The notes: generated by a model not told the origin, from the sequence alone. Positions 54,222 to 64,000 are shown, counted from the stretch's first letter. The stretch is 64,000 nt of DNA from Calliopsis andreniformis (GCF_051401765.1 NW_027480422.1:10868001-10932000), one strand, 5' to 3'. A program made the numbers and translations.

Positions 54222-54950
54222 TTCTGGCATTGACTTCTAAGGCCCTAACTATTCGATGTGGTGGAGCAACGCCATGGAGCGAAACCTAGGTTGCTCGGAA
54301 CGCAGAAATGACCATTACTTGCACACTAGTTGCAATTATTCATTATATACGATGGAAAAAGTGTTGTACATATATCGTATTTTATGCTTCTGGCGTTGAC
54401 TTCTTAGGCCCTAACTATTCGATCTGCTGGAGCAACGCCCTATGGTGAAGCCTAGCTAGCCCGGAACGTAGAAATGACCATAACTATCACACTGGTTGCA
54501 ATTATCCGTTTTATACGATGGAAAGACTGTTGTATTTATATTGTATGTTATAGTTATGGCGCTATCTTCTAGGGCCGTAGCTATTCGATATGGTTGAGCA
54601 ACGCCCTAGAGTGAAGCCTAGGTTGCCCGGAACGTAGAAATGACCATAGCTTTCATACTGGTTGCAATTATTCGTTTTATACGATGGAAAAGCTGTTGTA
54701 CTTATATTGTATTTTATGCTTCTGTCGTTGACTTCTTAGGCCCTCACTATTCGATCTGGTGGAGCAACGCCCTAGAGTGAAGCCTAGGTTGCCCGGAACG
54801 TAGAAATGACCATAGCTTTCATACTGGTTGCAATTATTCGTTTTATACGATGGAAAAACTGTTGTACTTATATTGTATTTTATGCTTCTGGCGTTGACTT
54901 CTTAGGCCCCAGCTATTCGATCTGGTGGAGCAACGCCCTGGAGTGAAGCC

Positions 54951-57440
54951 TCGGCTACCCGGAACGTAGAAATGACCAGTACTTTCACACTGGTTGCAGT
55001 TATTCCTGTTATACAATGGAAAAACTGTTGCATTTTTATTGTATTTTATGCCTCTGGCGTTGTGTTCAAAGTCCCTAACTATTCGATCTGGTGGAGTAAC
55101 AGCCTGGAGTTAAGCCAAGGTTGCCCGGATAGTAGAAATGACCATAACTTTTACACTGGTTGAAATTATTCGTTCTATACAATGGAAAAACTGTTCTATT
55201 TATTTTGTATTTTATGCTTCGGGAGTTGACTCGCAAGTCGCTGACTATTCGGTCTGGTGGAGCAACGCCCTAGAGTGAAGCCTAGGTTGCCCGGGACGTA
55301 GTAATGGCCATTACCTTCACACTGTTTGCGATTATTCATTTTATACGATGGTAAAACTGTTGTACTTGGGTTGTATTTTAGGCTTCTGGCCTTGACTTCT
55401 AAGGCCCTAACTATTCGATGTGGTGGAGCAACGCCCTAGAGTGAAACCTAGGTTGCCCGGAACGTAGAAATGACCATAGATTTCACACTGGTTGCAATTA
55501 TTCCTGTTATACAAGGGAAACACTGTTGTACTTATAATGTATTTTATGCTTCTGGCGTTGACTTATTAGGCCCTAACTTTTCGATCTGGTGGAGCAACGC
55601 CCTAGAGTGAAGCCTAGGTTACCCGGACCGTAGAAATGACCAGTACTTTCACACTGGTTGCAGTTATCCCTGTTATACAATGGAAAAACTGTTGCATTTT
55701 TATTGTATTTTATGCCTCTAGCGTTGTATTCAAAGTCCCTAACTATTCGATCTGGTGGAGCAACGCCCTGGAGTTAAGCCTAGGTTGCCCGGAACATAGA
55801 AATGACCATAACTTTCACACTGGTTGCAATTATTCGTTCTATACAATGGAAAAACTGTTCTATTTATTTTGTATTTCATGCTTCGGGCGTTGACTTCTAA
55901 AGCCCTAGCTATTCGATCTGGTGGAGCAACGCCCTGGAGTGAAGCCTAGGCTACCCGGAACGTAGAAGTGAACAGTACTTTCACACTGGTTGCAGTTATT
56001 CCTGTTATACAATGGAAAAACTGTTGCATTTTTATTGTATTTTATGCTTCTGGCGTTGTATTCAAGGTCCCTAACTATTCGATCTGGTGGAGCGACGCCC
56101 TGGAGTTAAGCCAAGGTTGCCCGGAACGTAGAAATGACCATAACTTTTACACTGGTTGCAATTATTCGTCCTATACAATGGAAAATCTGTTCTATTTATT
56201 TTGTATTTCATGCTCCGGGCGTTAACTTCTAAGGCCCTAACTATTCGATCTGGTGGAGCGACGCCCTACAGTTAAGCCTATGTTGCCCGGAACGTTGAAA
56301 TGACCTTTACTTTCACACTGTTTGCAAATATACATTATATACGATGGAAAAGCTGTTGTATTTATATTGTATTTTATGCTTCTGGCGTTGACTTCTTAGG
56401 CCCTAACTATTCGATCTGGTGGAGCGACGCCCTACAGTTAAGCCTAGGTTGCCCGGAACGTAGAAATGACCTTTACTTTCACACTGTTTGCAAATATACA
56501 TTATATACGACGGAAATGCTGTTGTATTTATATTGTATTTTATGCTTCTGGCGTTGACTTCTTAGGCCCTAACTAATCGATCTGGTGGAACAACGCCCTA
56601 GAGTGAAGCCTAGGTTGCCCGAAACGTAGAAATGGCCTTTACTTTCACACTGTTTGCATATATACGTTATATACGATGGAAAAGCTGTTGTATTTATATT
56701 GTATTTTATGCATCTGGCGTTGTCTTCTTAGGCCCTAACTATTCGATCTGGTGGAGCAATGCTCTAGAGTGAAGCCTAGGTTGCCCGGAACGTAGAAATG
56801 ACCATTACCTTCACACTGCTTGCAATTATACATTTTATACGATGGAAGAACTGTTATACTTATGTTGTATTTTATTCTTCTGTTGTTGAATTCTACGTCC
56901 CTAGCTATTCGATCTGGTGGAGCAACGCCCTAGAGTGAAGCCTAGGTTACCCGAAACGTAGAAATGACCATTACCTTCAGGCTTGTTGCAATTATTCGTT
57001 TTATACGATGGAAAAGCTGTTGTACTTATATTGTATTTTATGCTTCTGTCGTTGACTTCTTAGGCCCTCACTATTCGATCTGGTGGAGCAACGCCCTAGA
57101 GTGAAGCCTAGGTTGCCCGGAACGTAGAAATGACCATAGCTTTCATACTGGTTGCAATTATTCGTTTTATACGATGGAAAAACTGTTGTACTTATATTGT
57201 ATTTTATGCTTCTGGCGCTGACTTCATAGGCCCTAACTATTCGATCTGGTGGAGCAACGCCCTAGAGTGAAGCCTAGGTTGCCCGGAACGTAGAAGTGAC
57301 CATTACCTTCACACTGTTTGCGATTATTCATTTTATGCGATGGTAAAGCTGTTGTACTTAAGTTGCATTTTATTCTTCTGGCGCTGAATTCTAAGTCTCT
57401 AGCTATTCGATCTGGTGGAGCAACGCCGTGGAGTGAAGCC
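54951..57440 (+). repeat. Right-arm higher-order repeat, unit 2 (15 monomers)
   Basis: 2490 bp (15 x 166), bounded by the TCGGCTACCC variant at 54951 and 57441. It follows unit 3 monomer by monomer with very few differences but lacks one monomer present there: after CAGGCTTGTTGCAATTATTC near 56990 it continues with GTTTTATACGATGG, where unit 3 has an extra 166 bp before that point. Confidence 0.88.
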
Positions 57441-59869
57441 TCGGCTACCCGGAACGTAGAAATGACCAGTACTTTCACACTGGTTGCAGTTATTCCTGTT
57501 ATACAATGGAAAAACTGTTGCATTTTTATTGTATTTTATGCCTCTGGCGTTGTGTTCAAAGTCCCTAACCATTCGATCTGGTGGAGCAACAGCCTGGAGT
57601 TAAGCCAAGGTTGCCCGGATAGTAGAAATGACCATAACTTTTACACTGGTTGAAATTATTCGTTCTATACAATGGAAAAACTGTTCTATTTATTTTGTAT
57701 TTTATGCTTCGGGAGTTGACTCGCAAGTCGCTGACTATTCGGTCTGGTGGAGCAACGCCCTAGAGTGAAGCCTAGGTTGCCCGGGACGTAGTAATGGCCA
57801 TTACCTTCACACTGTTTGCGATTATTCATTTTATACGATGGTAAAACTGTTGTACTTGGGTTGTATTTTAGGCTTCTGGCCTTGACTTCTAAGGCCCTAA
57901 CTATTCGATGTGGTGGAGCAACGCCCTAGAGTGAAACCTAGGTTGCCCGGAACGTAGAAATGACCATAGATTTCACACTGCTTGCAATTATTCCTGTTAT
58001 ACAAGGGAAACACTGTTGTACTTATATTGTATTTTATGCTTCTGGCGTTGACTTATTAGGCCCTAACTTTTCGATCTGGTGGAGCAACGCCCTAGAGTGA
58101 AGCCTAGGTTACCCGGACCGTAGAAATGACCAGTACTTTCACACTGGTTGCAGTTATCCCTGTTATACAATGGAAAAACTGTTGCATTTTTATTGTATTT
58201 TATGCTTCTAGCGTTGTATTCAAAGTCCCTAACTATTCGATCTGGTGGAGCAACGCCCTGGAGTTAAGCCGAGGTTGCCCGGAACGTAGAAATGACCATA
58301 ACTTTCACACTGGTTGCAATTATTCGTTCTATACAATGGAAAAACTGTTCTATTTATTTTGTATTTCATGTTTCGGGCGTTGACTTCTAAGGCCCTAGCT
58401 ATTCGATCTGGTGGAGCGACGCCCTGGAGTGAAGCCTAGGCTACCCGGAACGTAGAAGTGAACAGTACTTTCACACTGGTTGCAGTTATTCCTGTTATAC
58501 AATGGAAAAACTGTTGCATTTTTATTGTATTTTATGCTTCTGGCGTTGTATTCAAGGTCCCTAACTATTCGATCTGGTGGAGCGACGCCCTGGAGTTAAG
58601 CCAAGGTTGCCCGGAACGTAGAAATGACCATAACTTTTAGACTGGTTGCAATTATTCGTCCTATACAATGGAAAATCTGTTCTATTTATTTTGTATTTCA
58701 TGCTTCGGGCGTTAACTTCTAAGGCCCTAACTATTCGATCTGGTGGAGCGACGCCCTACAGTTAAGCCTAGGTTGCCCGGAACGTAGAAATGACCTTTAC
58801 TTTCACACTGTGTGCAAATATACATTATATACGATGGAAAAGCTGTTGTATTTATATTGTATTTTATGCTTCTGGCGTTGACTTCTTAGGCCCTAACTAT
58901 TCGATCTGGTGGAGCGACGCCCTACAGTTAAGCCTAGGTTGCCCGGAACGTAGAAATGACCTTTACTTTCACACTGTTTGCAAATATACATTATATACGA
59001 TGGAAATGCTGTTGTATTTATATTGTATTTTATGCTTCTGGCGTTGACTTCTTAGGCCCTAACTAATCGATCTGGTGGAACAACGCCCTAGAGTGAAGCC
59101 TAGGTTGCCCGAAACGTAGAAATGGCCTTTACTTTCACACTGTTTGCATATATACGTTATATACGATGGAAAAGCTGTTGTATTTATATTGTATTTTATG
59201 CATCTGGCGTTGTCTTCTTAGGCCCTAACTATTCGATCTGGTGGAGCAATGCTCTAGAGTGAAGCCTAGGTTGCCCGGAACGTAGAAATGACCATTACCT
59301 TCACACTGCTTGCAATTATACATTTTATACGATGGAAGAACTGTTATACTTATGTTGTATTTTATTCTTCTGGCGTTGAATTCTAAGTCTCTAGCTATGC
59401 GATCTGGTGGAGCAACGCCATAGAGTGAAGCCTAGGTTACCCGAAACGTAGAAATGACCATTACCTTCAGGCTTGTTGCAATTATTCCTGTTATACGATG
59501 AAAAAACTGTTGTATTTATATTGTGTTTTATGCTTCTGGCATTGACTTCTAAGGCCCTAACTATTCGATGTGGTGGAGCAACGCCCTAGAGTGAAGCCTA
59601 GGTTGCCCGGAACGTAGAAATGACCATAGCTTTCATACTGGTTGCAATTATTCGTTTTATACGATGGAAAAGCTGTTGTACTTATATTGTATTTTATGCT
59701 TCTGTCGTTGACTTCTTAGGCCCTCACTATTCGACCTGGTGGAGCAACGCCCTAGAGTGAAGCCTAGGTTGCCCGGAACGTAGATATGACCATAGCTTTC
59801 ATACTGGTTGCAATTATTCGTTTTATACGATGGAAAAACTGTTGTACTTATATTGTATTTTATGCTTCT

Positions 59870-59917
59870 GGCGTTGACTTCTTAGGCCCTAACTATTCGA
59901 TCTGGTGGAGCAACGCC
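59870..59917. repeat. 7-bp inverted repeat GGCGTTG / CAACGCC (example copy)
   Basis: GGCGTTG at 59870-59876 and its exact complement CAACGCC at 59911-59917 enclose 34 bases. In monomers with the GGGCGTTG variant the stem grows to 8 bp, because the other side reads CAACGCCC. The right side overlaps the left side of the 29-bp dyad, so the two foldings exclude each other. The pair is present in most monomers. Confidence 0.6.
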
Positions 59918-59938
59918 CTAGAGTGAAGCCTAGGTTGC
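59910..59938. repeat. 29-bp dyad in the monomer (example copy)
   Basis: An imperfect inverted repeat: GCAAC, three bases GCC, CTAG, an eight-base loop AGTGAAGC, CTAG, then GTTGC. A 5-bp and a 4-bp stem segment are separated by a three-base bulge on one side. The right half contains the palindromic CCTAGG site. The element lies at monomer bases 48-76 and is recognisable in most monomers of both arms. It is better kept than the AT-rich part of the monomer. It could extrude as a small hairpin or mark a protein-binding site; neither is shown by sequence alone. Confidence 0.75.
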
Positions 59939-60096
59939 CCGGAACGTAGAAGTGACCATTACCTTCACACTGTTTGCGATTATTCATTTTATGCGATGGT
60001 AAAGCTGTTGTACTTAAGTTGCATTTTATTCTTCTGGCGCTGAATTCTAAGTCTCTAGCTATTCGATCTGGTGGAGCAACGCCCTGGAGTGAAGCC

Positions 60097-62420
60097 TCGG
60101 CTACCCGGAACGTAGAAATGACCAGTACTTTCACACTGGTAGCAGTTATTCCTGTTATACAATGGAAAAACTGTTGCATTTTTATTGTATTTTATGCCTC
60201 TGGCGTTGTGTTCAAAGTCCCTAACTATTCGATCTGGTGGAGCAACAGCCTGGAGTTAAGCCAAGGTTGCCCGGATAGTAGAAATGACCATAACTTTTAC
60301 ACTGGTTGAAATTATTCGTTCTATACAATGGAAAAACTGTTCTATTTATTTTGTATTTTATGCTTCGGGAGTTGACTCGCAAGTCGCTGACTATTCGGTC
60401 TGGTGGAGCAACGCCCTAGAGTGAAGCCTAGGTTGCCCGGGACGTAGTAATGGCCATTACCTTCACACTGTTTGCGATTATTCATTTTATACGATGGTAA
60501 AACTGTTGTACTTGGGTTGTATTTTAGGCTTCTGGCCTTGACTTCTAATTCCCTAACTATTCGATGTGGTGGAGCAACGCCCTAGAGTGAAACCTAGGTT
60601 GCCCGGAACGTAGAAATGACCACAGATTTCACACTGGTTGCAATTATTCCTGTTATACAAGGGAAACACTGTTGTACTTATATTGTATTTTATGCTTCTG
60701 GCGTTGACTTATTAGGCCCTAACTTTTCGATCTGGTGGAGCAACGCCCTGGAGTTAAGCCGAGATTGCCCGGAACATAGAAATGACCATAACTTTCACAC
60801 TGGTTGCAATTATTCGTTCTATACAATGGAAAAACTGTTCTATTTATTTTGTATTTCATGCTTCGTGCGTTGACTTCTAAGGCCCTAGCTATTCGATCTG
60901 GTGGAGCAACGCCCTGGAGTGAAGCCTAGGCTACCCGGAACGTAGAAGTGAACAGTACTTTCACACTGGTTGCAGTTATTCCTGTTATACAATGGAAAAA
61001 CTGTTGCATTTTTATTGTATTTTATGCTTCTGGCGTTGTATTCAAGGTCCCTAACTATTCGATCTGGTGGAGCGACGCCCTGGAGTTAAGCCAAGGTTGC
61101 CCGGAACGTAGAAATGACCATAACTTTTACACTGGTTGCAATTATTCGTCCTATACAATGGAAAATCTGTTCTATTTATTTTGTATTTCATGCTTCGGGC
61201 GTTAACTTCTAAGGCCCTAACTATTCGATCTGGTGGAGCGACGCCCTACAGTTAAGCCTATGTTGCCCGGAACGTTGAAATGACCTTTACTTTCACACTG
61301 TTTGCAAATATACATTATATACGATGGAAAAGCTGTTGTATTTATATTGTATTTTATGCTTCTGGCGTTGACTTCTTAGGCCCTAACTATTCGATCTGGT
61401 GGAGCGACGCCCTACAGTTAAGCCTAGGTTGCCCGGAACGTAGAAATGACCTTTACTTTCACACTGTTTGCAAATATACATTATATGCGACGGAAATGCT
61501 GTTGTATTTATATTGTATTTTATGCTTCTGGCGTTGACTTCTTAGGCCCTAACTAATCGATCTGGTGGAACAACGCCCTAGAGTGAAGCCTAGGTTGCCC
61601 GAAACGTAGAAATGGCCTTTACTTTCACACTGTTTGCATATATACGTTATATACGATGGAAAAGCTGTTGTATTTATATTGTATTTTATGCATCTGGCGT
61701 TGTCTTCTTAGGCCCTAACTATTCGATCTGGTGGAGCAATGCTCTAGAGTGAAGCCTAGGTTGCCCGGAACGTAGAAATGACCATTACCTTCACACTGCT
61801 TGCAATTATACATTTTATACGATGGAAGAACTGTTATACTTATGTTGTATTTTATTCTTCTGTCGTTGAATTCTACGTCCCTAGCTATTCGATCTGGTGG
61901 AGCAACGCCCTAGAGTGAAGCCTAGGTTACCCGAAACGTAGAAATGACCATTACCTTCAGGCTTGTTGCAATTATTCGTTTTATACGATGGAAAAGCTGT
62001 TGTACTTATATTGTATTTTATGCTTCTGTCGTTGACTTCTTAGGCCCTCACTATTCGATCTGGTGGAGCAACGCCCTAGAGTGAAGCCTAGGTTGCCCGG
62101 AACGTAGAAATGACCATAGCTTTCATACTGGTTGCAATTATTCGTTTTATACGATGGAAAAACTGTTGTACTTATATTGTATTTTATGCTTCTGGCGCTG
62201 ACTTCATAGGCCCTAACTATTCGATCTGGTGGAGCAACGCCCTAGAGTGAAGCCTAGGTTGCCCGGAACGTAGAAGTGACCATTACCTTCACACTGTTTG
62301 CGATTATTCATTTTATGCGATGGTAAAGCTGTTGTACTTAAGTTGCATTTTATTCTTCTGGCGCTGAATTCTAAGTCTCTAGCTATTCGATCTGGTGGAG
62401 CAACGCCCTGGAGTGAAGCC
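60097..62420 (+). repeat. Right-arm higher-order repeat, unit 4 (14 monomers)
   Basis: 2324 bp (14 x 166). Two single-monomer deletions relative to unit 3 are visible. Near 60730 the CTAACTTTTCG monomer passes directly into CCCTGGAGTTAAGCCGAG, skipping one ACCCGGACCGTAG monomer. Near 61975 CAGGCTTGTTGCAATTATTC continues with GTTTTATACGATGG as in unit 2. Confidence 0.88.
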
Positions 62421-62757
62421 TCGGCTACCCGGAACGTAGAAATGACCAGTACTTTCACACTGGTAGCAGTTATTCCTGTTATACAATGGAAAAACTGTTG
62501 CATTTTTATTGTATTTTATGCCTCTGGCGTTGTGTTCAAAGTCCCTAACTATTCGATCTGGTGGAGCAACAGCCTGGAGTTAAGCCAAGGTTGCCCGGAT
62601 AGTAGAAATGACCATAACTTTTACACTGGTTGAAATTATTCGTTCTATACAATGGAAAAACTGTTCTATTTATTTTGTATTTTATGCTTCGGGAGTTGAC
62701 TCGCAAGTCGCTGACTATTCGGTCTGGTGGAGCAACGCCCTAGAGTGAAGCCTAGGT
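62421..62757 (+). repeat. Right-arm higher-order repeat, unit 5, truncated
   Basis: The unit starts with TCGGCTACCC at 62421 and follows units 2-4 for about two monomers, up to the CTCGCAAGTCGCTGAC monomer. At about 62757 it switches to GGTTACCCGAAACGTAG, a sequence that in the other units lies much further on. An internal block of the unit has been lost or exchanged. Confidence 0.82.
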
Positions 62758-64000
62758 TACCCGAAACGTAGAAATGACCATTACCCTCAGGCTCGTTGCA
62801 ATTATTCCTGTTATACGATGAAAAAACTGTTGTATTTATATTGTATTTTATGCTTCTGGCATTGACTTCTAAGGCCCTAACTATTCGATGTGGTGGAGCA
62901 ACGCCATGGAGCGAAACCTAGGTTGCTCGGAACGTAGAAATGACCATTACTTGCACACTGGTTGCAATTATTCATTCTATACGATGGAAAAAGTGTTGTA
63001 CATATATCGTATTTTATGCTTCTGGCGTTGACTTCTTAGGCCCTAACTATTCGATCTGGTGGAGCAATGCTCTAGAGTGAAGCCTAGGTTGCCCGGAACG
63101 TAGAAATGCCCATTACCTTCACACTGCTTGTAATTATACATTTTATACGATGGAAGAACTGGTATACTTATGTTGTATTTTATGCTTCTAGCGTTGTATT
63201 CAAAGTCCCTAACTATTCGGTCTGGTGGAGCAACGCCCTGGAGTTAAGCCAAGGTTGCCCGGTACGTAGAAATGACCATAACTTTCACACTGGTTGCAAT
63301 TATTCGTTCTATACAATGGAAAAACAGTTCTATTTATTTTGTATTTCATGCTTCGGGCGTTGACTTCTAACGTCCTAACTATTCGATCTGGTGGAGCGAC
63401 GCCCTACAGTTAAGCCTAGGTTGCCCGGAACGTAGAAATGACCTTTACTTTCACACTGTTTGCAAATATACATTATATGATGGAAATGCTGTTGTATTTA
63501 TATTGTATTTTATGCTTCTGGCGTTGACTTCTTGGGCCCTAACTAATCGATCTGGTGGAACAACGCCCTAGAGTGAAGCCTAGGTTGCCCGAAACGTAGA
63601 AATGACCTTTACTTTCACACTGTTTGCATATATACATTATATACGATGGAAAAGCTGTTGTATTTATATTGTATTTTATGCATCTGGCGTTGTCTTCTTA
63701 GGCCCTAACTATTCGATCTGGTGGAGCAACGCCCTAGAGTGAAGCCTAGGTTACCCGAAACGTAGAAATGACCATTACCTTCAGGCTTGTTGCAATTATT
63801 CCTGTTATACGATGAAAAAACTGTTGCATTTTTATTGTATTTTATGCCTCTGGCGTTGTATTCAAAGTCCCTAACTATTCGATCTGGTGGAGCAACAGCC
63901 TGGAGTTAAGCCGAGGTTGCCCGGATAGTAGAAATGACCATAACTTTTACACTGGTTGAAATTATTCGTTCTATACAATGGAAAAACTGTTCTATTTATT
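62758..64000 (+). repeat. Rearranged satellite remainder at the right end
   Basis: About 7.5 monomers that use higher-order repeat components in a new order: the CAGGCTCGTTGC monomer, a GCGAAACCTAGGTTGCTCGG monomer as near 50290 and 54280, the GCAATGCTCTAGAG monomer, GCAAATATACATTATATG (missing three bases near 63478), and near 63840 a return to CCTCTGGCGTTGTATTC. The array continues past the window end. Confidence 0.8.

Larger units (their letters stand above)
52129..54950 (+). repeat. Right-arm higher-order repeat, unit 1 (17 monomers)
   Basis: The unit starts at the variant GGCTACCCGGAACGTAG followed by CCAGTACTTTCACACTGG and runs 2822 bp (17 x 166) to the next such start. Diagnostic monomers in order: AGTTGACTCGTAAGTCGCTG, GTACTTGGGTTGTATTTTAG, a CTAACTTTTCG monomer and ACCCGGACCGTAG. 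It contains an internal 5-monomer (830-bp) duplication, with TTGTACTTCATGCTTCTGGC at about 53213 and 54043. Confidence 0.85.
59863..60028 (+). repeat. Representative satellite monomer, exactly 166 bp
   Basis: This copy is close to the consensus I derived by eye and serves as coordinate reference (base 1 at 59863). Bases 1-80 are about 55% GC and bases 81-166 about 29% GC, so each monomer is half GC-rich and half AT-rich. The consensus holds about 6 CpG sites (within GGCGTTG, TTCGATC, AACGCC, CCCGG, AACGTAG and TACGATGG), against about 7 expected from its base content; CpG is thus hardly depleted. A 166-bp period is close to the DNA length of a nucleosome plus linker histone, a common feature of centromeric satellites. 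The link to nucleosome positioning is inference. Confidence 0.95.
57441..60096 (+). repeat. Right-arm higher-order repeat, unit 3 (16 monomers)
   Basis: 2656 bp (16 x 166), bounded by TCGGCTACCC at 57441 and 60097. It is the fullest version in the homogeneous part of the repeat: it keeps both the monomer near 58090-58255 that unit 4 lacks and the monomer near 59480-59650 that units 2 and 4 lack. Confidence 0.88.
39105..64000 (+). repeat. 166-bp satellite array, right arm (monomers on + strand)
   Basis: About 150 head-to-tail monomers of the same family as the left arm, now in forward orientation. Landmarks in order are TGCTTCTGGCGTTGACTTCT, ATTCGATCTGGTGGAGCAAC, GCCCTAGAGTGAAGCCTAGG, TTGCCCGGAACGTAGAAATG, CACACTGGTTGCAATTATTC and TATACGATGGAAAAACTGTT. 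The recurring ATG at monomer base 90 falls at 39709, 39875, 41534, 47172, 47338, 50656, 51486, 52150, 52814, 54972, 55636, 55968, 56300, 61280 and 63106, always separated by multiples of 166 within a few bases. The arm is more heterogeneous from 39.1 to 47 kb and organised into a clear higher-order repeat from 52.1 to 62.8 kb. No gene, RNA gene or mobile element is visible. Confidence 0.98.

Noticed and set aside
59895..59910. Similarity of GATCGAATAG to a tRNA B box (GGTTCGAATCC), hinting at a tRNA-derived SINE
   Set aside because: Only about six bases agree. There is no A box at the right distance, no poly-A tail and no cloverleaf.
59940..59960. Possible CENP-B box (NTTCGNNNNANNCGGGN) in the reverse strand around CATTTCTACGTTCCGGG
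   Set aside because: Only the CGGG end and part of the first half match: about six of nine essential bases. The TTCG at ATTCGATC has no properly spaced CGGG either.
1515..63363. Many open frames of 60-111 codons, often 85 codons with the same protein wording (MTITFTLVAII...), on - in the left arm and mostly + in the right arm
   Set aside because: They recur because the monomer lacks stops in certain frames. 166 leaves remainder 1 on division by 3, so the frame changes each monomer and the open stretch ends after about 1.5 monomers. Opposite-strand versions also exist. No start context, domain or codon constraint supports a gene.
1..64000. CRISPR array
   Set aside because: The whole unit repeats, with no alternation of constant repeats and unique spacers, and the period is far too long.
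1..64000. Naming the satellite after a known 166-bp plant family
   Set aside because: Similar monomer lengths are known to me from plants, but I cannot compare sequences here. Length alone does not identify a family or species.

Overview
The window is one uninterrupted block of satellite DNA. The monomer is 166 bp, and about 385 copies fill the 64 kb. I see no protein gene, RNA gene, transposon or unique sequence. Recognisable monomer landmarks stay in step with multiples of 166 bp from end to end, apart from indels of one to a few bases. An inserted element of unrelated length would break that register. Such an array points to a eukaryotic chromosome, most likely centromeric or pericentromeric heterochromatin. 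I cannot name the species: 166 bp lies in the 150-180 bp range common for centromeric satellites of plants and many animals, and I do not recognise the sequence.

Convention used here: monomer base 1 is the T of TGCTTCTGGC on the + strand of the right-hand part (example monomer 59863-60028). In this frame bases 1-80 are GC-rich (about 55%) and bases 81-166 are AT-rich (about 29% GC). The monomer carries a 29-bp imperfect dyad around a CCTAGG site (bases 48-76) and an overlapping 7-bp inverted repeat (bases 8-14 and 49-55).

Layout. From 1 to about 39105 all monomers lie on the - strand. From about 39105 to 64000 all lie on the + strand. The switch is a single point with 2 bp of shared sequence. 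It is flanked by the most divergent monomers of the window and by a 92-bp inverted duplicate. Left arm: 1-2667 mixed monomers; 2668-4281 a block recurring further on; 5285-9765 and 9766-14261 a 27-monomer (4481-bp) tandem duplication that is almost identical; 14580-18174 a mosaic third copy; 18175-25680 mixed monomers with shorter duplications; 25829-27156 a 4-monomer tandem duplication; 27800-38020 nested copies with offsets of 4315, 5310 and 995 bp; 38021-39104 a divergent edge. Right arm: 39106-40130 edge with a local monomer amplification; 40130-44150 a partial 10-monomer periodicity; 44150-52128 mixed; 52129-62757 a higher-order repeat whose successive units hold 17, 15, 16 and 14 monomers, followed by the start of another that is cut off; 62758-64000 rearranged remainder.

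The many 60-111 codon open frames are by-products of the repeat. Because 166 leaves remainder 1 on division by 3, each frame shifts from one monomer to the next, and the same 85-codon stretch recurs wherever no stop happens to fall. I annotate none of them as genes. The biological interest lies in the array itself: an orientation switch, nested recent duplications, a length-variable higher-order repeat and a conserved dyad in each monomer.
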